From: Actinopolyspora mzabensis
Lineage (GTDB): Bacteria; Actinomycetota; Actinomycetes; Mycobacteriales; Pseudonocardiaceae
Assembly (NCBI RefSeq): GCF_900101095.1
Contig: NZ_FNFM01000005.1
Span: forward strand, 358,532-422,531
DNA: 64,000 bases
Direction: 5' to 3'
In this document: positions 57,792 to 64,000 of the stretch, piece after piece
Layout of the letters: each line of letters opens with the position of its first letter
Numbering within the stretch: position 1 is the stretch's first letter
Made by a program: the position numbers and the translations under genes
The notes under the pieces: generated by a model
Seen by the model: only the letters and a program-made list of their open reading frames with translations
Told to the model about the DNA's origin: nothing
Databases searched by the model: none

Positions 57792-58553
57792 GTGAGTCAG
57801 ACGAAGTGGATCGAGCGCCGTGACGCCAACCCGCGCGCCCGACTCCGGCTGTTCTGCTACCCGCACGCGGGTGGTGCGGCCTCGGCATTCCAGGCCTGGC
57901 AGCGGGCGATGCCGGAGACCGTCGAGGTGTGTCCCGTTCAGCCGCCCGGTCGATGGACGCGGCACCACGAGCCGCCGTTCCGCCGTGTCGAACCGGCCGC
58001 CGCCTCGTTCGTCGAAGCGATCGAGTCGTTCACCGATCTCCCCTTCGTCTTCTTCGGGCACAGCCTCGGTGCCCTGGTGATGTTCGAGGCGACCAGACTC
58101 GTGGAGGCGCGCGGCAAGCGAACTCCGAAAGCGTGCGTCGTGGCCGCGCGAGGGGCGCCGCACATCGACGTCGGTCGCCCCGCCCGGGAGGTCGTCGCCG
58201 ACGACGAACGCCTCGTCAACTGGGTTTCCGAGCGTTACGGGAAGCTTTCCGGATTCGACGATCCGGAGATTCGTGAACTCTTCATGCCCGTGTTGCGCGC
58301 GGACCTGGAGGCGTACGCGCACTACGAGCTCAGCTCCGCCTCGCCGCTGGCCACGGCGCTTTACGCCTTCGGTGGCGACACGGATCGGGCGGTACGGGCC
58401 GAGGAGCTCGAAGGTTGGCGCGAGCACACCGCCGGTTCCTTCGAGTCCGCTGTCCTGCCCGGCGATCACTTCTTCGTCCACGACCAGCACTCGGGGTTCC
58501 TGCCGAAGCTCGCCGCACTGCTCGAGGAACTCACCGTCGATCACGGTGCGTGA
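57792..58553 (+). CDS. type II thioesterase of a polyketide pathway
   Basis: 253 aa, alpha/beta hydrolase. Signatures: LFCYPHAGGAASAFQAW, the nucleophile GHSLGALVMFEA (Ser), an acid in FGGDTDRAV, and the catalytic His in GDHFFVHDQH. Such stand-alone enzymes remove wrong or stalled acyl groups from carrier proteins of polyketide or peptide synthases. It precedes the synthase gene by 339 bases on the same strand. The start is uncertain: GTG at 57792 gives the usual N-terminus (SQTKWIERR), but a GTG at 57765 is in frame; neither has a clear binding site. Confidence 0.9.
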   Translation: MSQTKWIERRDANPRARLRLFCYPHAGGAASAFQAWQRAMPETVEVCPVQPPGRWTRHHEPPFRRVEPAAASFVEAIESFTDLPFVFFGHSLGALVMFEATRLVEARGKRTPKACVVAARGAPHIDVGRPAREVVADDERLVNWVSERYGKLSGFDDPEIRELFMPVLRADLEAYAHYELSSASPLATALYAFGGDTDRAVRAEELEGWREHTAGSFESAVLPGDHFFVHDQHSGFLPKLAALLEELTVDHGA

Positions 58554-58892
58554 TGATGCTCTGTTGGTTCCCCCGATGGATTGACATGGGCTATTTGGCG
58601 CATACAGAATACGGGCAATCTTCACGACCCGCAGGAGTGAGAATCGGAACGAGAGGTGTACGGATTGGCGTTGGCCTCGTCGGCTTCCCCGCGTCCTGTT
58701 TCATAGGGGATGTTTCCCGAGGGTGAATCCTCGTTGGTGACGTAGTGGAATCGTGACCAATCGTATCTGTGTTATCGATGGTCGAGTTTGGATTGAATTT
58801 TTAAATCTGGCCGTGAGTTTTCTCGGTTTTCCGTTGCCTCGTGTGACCGGTATCGTCGCTTTCCTTTCCTCACGTTCCCCTGGAGGGGTTCA
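58554..58892. other. AT-rich leader/promoter region of the polyketide synthase gene
   Basis: The 58740-58870 part is notably AT-rich (for example ttgaatttttaaatc), ending in a strong binding site GGAGGGG (58882-58888) before the ATG at 58893. No gene is present. A separate promoter for the synthase is likely; exact boxes are not clear. Confidence 0.5.
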
Positions 58893-61800
58893 ATGAACGT
58901 GCCCATCGCAGTGGTCGGAACCGCCGGGCGCTTCCCGGGCGCCGCTTCGACGCGGGAGCTGTGGCGACTGCTGCTCCGCGAGTCGTGCCCGACCGACGTT
59001 GTTCCCTCCTCCAGGTTCGACATCGACAGGTTCTACGACCCGGATGCACGGTCACCGGGTGCGATTGGTTCCCGCTACGGTGGATTCCTCGACGGCATCG
59101 ATCGATTCGATGCGGGGTTCTTCTCGCTCTCCCGGCGTGAGGCGCGCGTCATGGACCCCCAACAACGCCTGCTGCTGGAGGTCGCGTGGGAAGCGTTCGA
59201 GGACGCCGGGCTCCGAGCGGGCGCCGACACCGGCGTGTACCTCGGGATGATCGCCAACGAGTACGCCGAACGTCTCCCTGCGGATAACGTCGATCTGTCC
59301 GCGTTGACCGGAGCCGGCTCGCGGAACGCCGCGGCCGGCAGGTTGTCCCGTTTCTTCGGTGCCTCGGGACCGAACATGGTGATCGACACCGACCGGTCGT
59401 CCTCGCTGGTCGCGGTGGAGCAGGCGAGCCGAGCGCTCGCTCGTGGTGAGTGCTCGGTCGCCCTGGCGGGTGGGAGCAATCTGATCCTTTCCCCGCGCAC
59501 CAGCATGGCGTTCTCGAACGCGGGGAGCCTCGCCCCGGACGGGCGGTGCAAGTTCGGTGACGCCGCCGCCGACGGCTTCGTGCGCAGCGAGGCCGTCGGA
59601 CTCGTGGTGCTCAAACCTTTCCAAGCGGCCCTCGCGGACGGCGACTCGATCCATGCCGTCCTCCTCGGCGGAGCCGTGAACAGCAACGGCTCGGCTTCGT
59701 CCGATCTCATGCGACCGAGCGTCGAATCCCAGGTGGAGGTGCTCGGCTCGGCGTGTCGGGACGCCAACGTGGCGCCGGAAGAAGTGGGCTACGTCGAGGC
59801 GCACGGCACCGGGACGCCCGCGGGTGACCCGGCCGAGCTCACCGCCCTCGGGAGGGCGTACCGGGCGCAGGGTGGTGACCGGCTCCGAATCGGGTCGATC
59901 AAGACGAACATCGGTCACACCGAGGCGGCAGCCGGGGTGTGCGGTCTCGTCAAGACCGTGTGGGCGCTCCGGGAGGGAGTCCTCCCGCCGAGCCTGCACT
60001 TCCGGACGCCACGGGAGGACGTCGACTTCGACGAGCTGGGGTTGCGGGTAGTCACCGAGTGCGAAGCGTGGCCCGAGCCCGATACCCCGAACGGCGCGAC
60101 GGGTTCTCGGGGAAGCGGTCGACTCGCCGGGGTGAGTTCGTTCGGTCTCACCGGGACCAACGCGCACGCGGTGCTCGCTTCCGCGGCGGAGGCGAAGCGG
60201 CGGTTCCCCGAGTTCCTGCCGCCCGAACCCGAGCCGGATGCGGCGGAAACCACCGCACGAGCTCAGGTCGTCACGATCTCGGCTCACTCACGAGCCGCAC
60301 TCACCGCGCACGTTCGGGCCCACCGTGATCGTGTCTCCGCATGGGACGAGACGACGCACGGTTCGCTCTCCCAGCTCGCCCACACCACCGGTGCCCGCCG
60401 CATGCATCGCGAACAGCGCCTCGCCGCGGTGGTGCGTTCGACGGACGAGCTCGCGGACGAGCTCAACGCCTATCTCGACGGCGAGCCGAGCGGAAACATA
60501 GCCACCGGGATCGCCGAGTCGAAGCGGCGCGTGGTGTTCGTGTGCGCCGGGCAGGGTTCGCAATGGCTCGGCATGGGGCGCGAACTGCTCGAACGGGAAC
60601 CGGTGTTCGCCGACGCGATCCGCCGGATCGACGCGGCGGCTCGTCCCTACTCGTGGTCGCCGCTCGCGGAACTGTCCTCCGGCGGCGACAGCGTCGAGGC
60701 GGGTGCGCACGATGTGCAGCCCGCCCTGTTCGCCATGACCGTCGGGCTGGCCGAACTGTGGCGATCCCGTGGCGTCGAACCGGACGCCTACGTCGGCAAC
60801 AGCATGGGTGAGGTCGCCGCCGCCTACCTCGCGGGCGCACTGACCCTGGAGGACGCGGTCCGGGTCATCTGGGAGCGCAGTCGGCTGACCGCGAGCATCA
60901 GCGGTACGGCTGGTGAGGTCATGTCGGTCGAGCTCCCTGCCGAGGCGCTGACGCCGTGGCTCGAGCCGTACGAGCAGCGCGTCGTCGTCGGCGTCTACAG
61001 CAGTCCCCACGCCTCGGTCCTCTCCGGGGACAGCGCCGCCCTCGCGGAACTGGCACAACGTTTCGAGGCGAACGGCATCACGTGCCGTACCGTGCCGTTC
61101 CGCGCCCCGATCGCCTCGCACAGCCCGCTGATGGAGCCGCTGCGCGAGCCGATGCTCGACGCGCTCCGATCGGTGCGCACGCACGGATGCACCACACCGT
61201 TCCTGTCCACTGTCGACGTCGAGTACGTCACCGAGCCGTTCGGTGCCGATTACTGGTGGCGCAACCTCCGCGAGCCGGTGCGGTTCGAGCCAGCCGTCCG
61301 CAGGCTGCTGGCCGAGGGACACGACACGTTCGTCGAGCTGAGCCCGCACCCGACCTTGCGGAGACCGGTCGAGGACACCGCCTACGAAGCTGGCGCGACG
61401 GCGAAGGTCGTCTCGTCACTGCGTCGGGAGCGCCCAGAACGGGAGACGCTGCTCGCGAACCTCGCCGAACTCCACGTCTGGGGCGTGCCCGTGGACTGGG
61501 CGAAGCTCCACGGCAAGCCCGAATCCCCAGTGGCACTACCGAGCTATCCCTGGCAACGCCAGTCGTACTGGCTGGACCCCGCGACCCCCGAGGCCGACGG
61601 CGCGGCTGGACATCCCGAGACGACGGTAACTTCCGCCACGGTGGGCACGGACTCGTCGGAAGATCAGGTGGCGAGTTCCACCGCTAACGAGCACGACGAT
61701 CGCGTTCCGTCGTTTCGCTCCCGGCTGGAATCCGCCGAACAGCGGGAGCGGATATCGCTGCTCGAGTCGTTCCTCCGGCGTGAGATCGCGCGCGTACTCG

Positions 61801-64000
61801 ATGAGGAAGCGGCTGAGGACGTTCCGCTCGACGTACCGTTCCACGAACTCGGCGTCACCTCGGTGCTCGGCCTCGACCTGTGCACCGGACTCGAACGGGC
61901 CCTCGAACACCGCGTGCCCCCGCCCGTGCTCTACCGGACCGGCACGGTTCGGGCATTGACCAGCTGGTTTCGCGAGGAGCTCGAACTCGGCACCGCGTCG
62001 GGTGCCACGGGCGCGGACTCAGCGGTGGACCCGAACGCCGCCTCGCGCGAGGAGACCACCGAGTCCACCGCCCACTCCCCGGACGAACCAATCGCGGTGG
62101 TCTCCACCGCCTGCCGCTTTCCCGGCGGTGTGGTCGACCCCGACGGGTTCTGGGAACTGCTGCGCGCCGGAGGGGACGCCATCACCGACGTTCCCGCCTC
62201 CCGGTTCGACATCGACGCGGTGTTCGATCCCGACCCGGAGGCGGAAGGCAGCACCTACAGCCGGTCCGGTGGATTCCTCGACGGAATCGACGAGTTCGAC
62301 CCGATGTTCTTCGGGATTCCGCCGCACGAGGCGAAGTCGGTCGACCCGCAGCAGCGGTTGCTTCTCGAAACGACCTGGGAGGCCCTGGAACGGGCGGGGC
62401 TTCGGGCCGAGGAACTGAAGGGGTCGAGGACCGGTGTGTTCGTCGGTCTGTGGACCGAGGAATATCAGAACGAGGCGTTGCGCGACACCGACGGGATCGA
62501 CGCGTACACGTTGCTCGGGACGAATCCCTCCGCGACAGCGGGGCGTATCTCCTACTGGCTCGGGCTGCGGGGGCCGAACCTCCCGGTCAACACCGCGTGT
62601 TCGTCCTCGCTCGTCGCGATGCATCTCGCGTGCCAGTCGCTGCGTTCCGGGGAGTGCGAGCAAGCGCTCGTGGGGGGCGTGAACGTCCTCCTCTCGGCCG
62701 CCGGATTCGTGTACTTCAGCCGGGTCGGCGCGCTCTCACCCACCGGGCGTTGCCAGGCGTTCTCCGCCGATGCCGACGGGTACGTGCGCTCCGAGGGCTG
62801 CGGCATGGTGCTGCTCAAACGGCTCTCCGACGCCGAGCGGGACGGTGACCACGTCCTCGCGGTCGTTCGTGGTAGCGCCGTCAACCAGGACGGCCGTTCC
62901 AACGGGTTCACCGCACCCAACGGCGCCGCGCAGCGGGAAATGCTGTCGCAGGCACTCGATCGGGCCGACATCGCGGGAAACACGGTCGACGCCGTGGAGT
63001 GCCACGGCACCGGAACCCCGCTGGGCGATCCCACGGAGGTGCAGGCACTGGCGGAGGTCTACGGCAGGGACCGGCCCGCCGACCGACCGCTGCTGCTCGG
63101 TTCGGTGAAAAGCAACATCGGACACACCGAAGCGGCCGCGGGCATCGCGGGCCTGCTCAAGGCCGTGCTCTCGCTGCAACGGGAGACCCTGCCGCCTTCG
63201 CTGCACGTCGAACGGTTGAACCCGCACCTGGCGTGGGACGAGTCGCCGGTTCACGTGGCGACCGAGCCGACGCCGTTGCCCCCCGGTACGCGCCCCCGGC
63301 GGATCGGTGTGTCGTCGTTTGGGATTTCGGGGACGAATGCGCATGTGATTGTGGAGGAGGCTCCGGAGGGTTCTTCTGTAGCGAAGAGTGGCGAGGGCGA
63401 ATCGAGTTCGGTTCTGTTGTCGCCGCCGCTGGTCATCAGTGGGCATACGGAGTCGGCGTTGTGGGCGAATGCGGCGCGGTTGGCGGAGTTCGTGGGTTCT
63501 GTGGCTGGTGAGGGGTGTGCCGAGGGGTTTTTGTCCGGTGTGGCTGCTGGGCTGGTGACGAGGCGTACGGCGTTTGGGGAGCGGGTGGCGGTGCCGGTGT
63601 CGGAGCCGGCTGGGGCGGTTGAGCGGCTTCGGTTGGTGGCTGGTGGTTCGTTGCCGCAGGGTGCGGTGCGTGCGAGTGCTTCTTGTGGGCGGGTGGTGTG
63701 GGTGTTTCCGGGTCAGGGTGGTCAGTTTCCGGGGATGTGTCGTTCGTTGTTGGGGGACGAGGTTTTCCGGGCGGCGTTGGTTGAGTGTGATGGGGCGTTG
63801 CGTCCGTATACGGGGTTTTCGGTGGTGGAGCTGCTGGAGGCTGATGAGGAGTCGCAGCGGGAGCAGCTTGAGCGGGTGACGGTGGTGCAGCCGGTGTTGT
63901 TCGCGGTGGGGGTGGCGCTTTCGCGGGTGTGGGGTTGTTGGGGTGTGTCGCCGGATGCGGTGGTGGGTCATTCTCAGGGTGAGGTGGCTGCTGCGGTGGC
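58893..64000 (+). CDS. modular type I polyketide synthase, loading module plus first part of module 1 (partial, 3' end beyond window)
   Basis: The 1702 complete codons seen encode, in order: KS (about 1-430), AT (about 545-870), ACP (about 950-1025, Ser990 in GVTSVL), KS (about 1060-1480), AT (from about 1605, cut at the window end). The first KS has Arg168 where KS enzymes have Cys (DTDRSSSL for DTACSSSL), while its two His (VEAHGTGTP and SIKTNIGHTEAA) are intact. It is therefore a non-condensing loading KS. The first AT has GNSMGE (Ser637) and IASH at the specificity site. The second KS has Cys1236 (NTACSSSL) and looks active; the second AT has GHSQGE (Ser1694) and RVTVVQP, suggesting methylmalonyl-CoA. 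The ATG at 58893 has GGAGGGG upstream. Codon choice shifts sharply near 63305. The product is not recognised. Confidence 0.95.
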   Translation, partial: MNVPIAVVGTAGRFPGAASTRELWRLLLRESCPTDVVPSSRFDIDRFYDPDARSPGAIGSRYGGFLDGIDRFDAGFFSLSRREARVMDPQQRLLLEVAWEAFEDAGLRAGADTGVYLGMIANEYAERLPADNVDLSALTGAGSRNAAAGRLSRFFGASGPNMVIDTDRSSSLVAVEQASRALARGECSVALAGGSNLILSPRTSMAFSNAGSLAPDGRCKFGDAAADGFVRSEAVGLVVLKPFQAALADGDSIHAVLLGGAVNSNGSASSDLMRPSVESQVEVLGSACRDANVAPEEVGYVEAHGTGTPAGDPAELTALGRAYRAQGGDRLRIGSIKTNIGHTEAAAGVCGLVKTVWALREGVLPPSLHFRTPREDVDFDELGLRVVTECEAWPEPDTPNGATGSRGSGRLAGVSSFGLTGTNAHAVLASAAEAKRRFPEFLPPEPEPDAAETTARAQVVTISAHSRAALTAHVRAHRDRVSAWDETTHGSLSQLAHTTGARRMHREQRLAAVVRSTDELADELNAYLDGEPSGNIATGIAESKRRVVFVCAGQGSQWLGMGRELLEREPVFADAIRRIDAAARPYSWSPLAELSSGGDSVEAGAHDVQPALFAMTVGLAELWRSRGVEPDAYVGNSMGEVAAAYLAGALTLEDAVRVIWERSRLTASISGTAGEVMSVELPAEALTPWLEPYEQRVVVGVYSSPHASVLSGDSAALAELAQRFEANGITCRTVPFRAPIASHSPLMEPLREPMLDALRSVRTHGCTTPFLSTVDVEYVTEPFGADYWWRNLREPVRFEPAVRRLLAEGHDTFVELSPHPTLRRPVEDTAYEAGATAKVVSSLRRERPERETLLANLAELHVWGVPVDWAKLHGKPESPVALPSYPWQRQSYWLDPATPEADGAAGHPETTVTSATVGTDSSEDQVASSTANEHDDRVPSFRSRLESAEQRERISLLESFLRREIARVLDEEAAEDVPLDVPFHELGVTSVLGLDLCTGLERALEHRVPPPVLYRTGTVRALTSWFREELELGTASGATGADSAVDPNAASREETTESTAHSPDEPIAVVSTACRFPGGVVDPDGFWELLRAGGDAITDVPASRFDIDAVFDPDPEAEGSTYSRSGGFLDGIDEFDPMFFGIPPHEAKSVDPQQRLLLETTWEALERAGLRAEELKGSRTGVFVGLWTEEYQNEALRDTDGIDAYTLLGTNPSATAGRISYWLGLRGPNLPVNTACSSSLVAMHLACQSLRSGECEQALVGGVNVLLSAAGFVYFSRVGALSPTGRCQAFSADADGYVRSEGCGMVLLKRLSDAERDGDHVLAVVRGSAVNQDGRSNGFTAPNGAAQREMLSQALDRADIAGNTVDAVECHGTGTPLGDPTEVQALAEVYGRDRPADRPLLLGSVKSNIGHTEAAAGIAGLLKAVLSLQRETLPPSLHVERLNPHLAWDESPVHVATEPTPLPPGTRPRRIGVSSFGISGTNAHVIVEEAPEGSSVAKSGEGESSSVLLSPPLVISGHTESALWANAARLAEFVGSVAGEGCAEGFLSGVAAGLVTRRTAFGERVAVPVSEPAGAVERLRLVAGGSLPQGAVRASASCGRVVWVFPGQGGQFPGMCRSLLGDEVFRAALVECDGALRPYTGFSVVELLEADEESQREQLERVTVVQPVLFAVGVALSRVWGCWGVSPDAVVGHSQGEVAAAV

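Noticed and set aside
62736..63971. 411-codon minus-strand frame opposite the polyketide synthase
   Set aside because: Extremely His/Arg/Pro/Thr-rich start, explained by the codon shift of the synthase; the synthase frame is continuous and has catalytic motifs.

Overview
The window comes from a high-GC actinomycete. Nearly every codon ends in G or C, GTG and TTG starts are common, and several gene families are typically actinobacterial (XRE/DUF5753 with DUF397, a type VII secretion locus with mycosin, SHOCT, modular polyketide synthase). The mix suggests Pseudonocardiales or Actinopolyspora-type bacteria; this placement is inference.

Layout. 1-2946: the end of a respiratory complex I operon (last codons of a nuoL-like gene, nuoM, nuoN). 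3379-5259: a SHOCT protein, a His-tailed membrane protein and an SRPBCC protein. 5332-13802: a beta-helix/AAA+ (CbxX/EccA-type) fusion, then two divergent, paralogous ~950-residue STAND/LuxR regulators. 13922-37941: one long minus-strand series with the order eccD, eccB, two small Esx-like proteins, a helical protein, two long WXG/PPE-like proteins, a YbaB-like protein, another WXG100-like protein, and a 4364-residue multidomain protein. 38084-46168: eccC on the plus strand, then mycosin and an 889-residue protein with an ADP-ribosyltransferase-like domain on the minus strand. 46396-57012: mostly single genes (YciO/Sua5-like, two XRE-type regulators, DUF397, a three-gene small-protein operon, DUF4389, alcohol dehydrogenase, NAD(P)-binding protein, DJ-1/PfpI, TlpA lipoprotein, SAM methyltransferase). 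57792-64000: a type II thioesterase and the first 5.1 kb of a modular type I polyketide synthase that runs off the window.

How the genes fit together. EccB, EccC, EccD and mycosin are the core of a type VII secretion machine; the small helical proteins and long WXG/PPE-like proteins look like its substrates or co-substrates. The giant protein at the end of the operon has an ESX-type helical N-terminus, a hydrophobic segment, long disordered Ser/Thr/Glu/Gly linkers, and three enzyme-like modules: a protein-glutaminase-like Cys/His/Asp fold, a snapalysin-like metzincin, and a cholera-toxin-type ADP-ribosyltransferase at the C-terminus. I read it as a multi-warhead T7SS effector. No obvious immunity gene sits beside it and no EccE is recognisable. 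The beta-helix/AAA+ protein and the paired LuxR regulators flank the locus and may serve it.

The polyketide synthase opens with a loading module whose ketosynthase has Arg in place of the catalytic Cys (neither Cys nor the usual Gln of KSQ), and whose acyltransferase reads GNSMGE instead of GHSxGE. Within the next module, just at the end of the ketosynthase near 63305, codon choice changes abruptly, which suggests module-level recombination.
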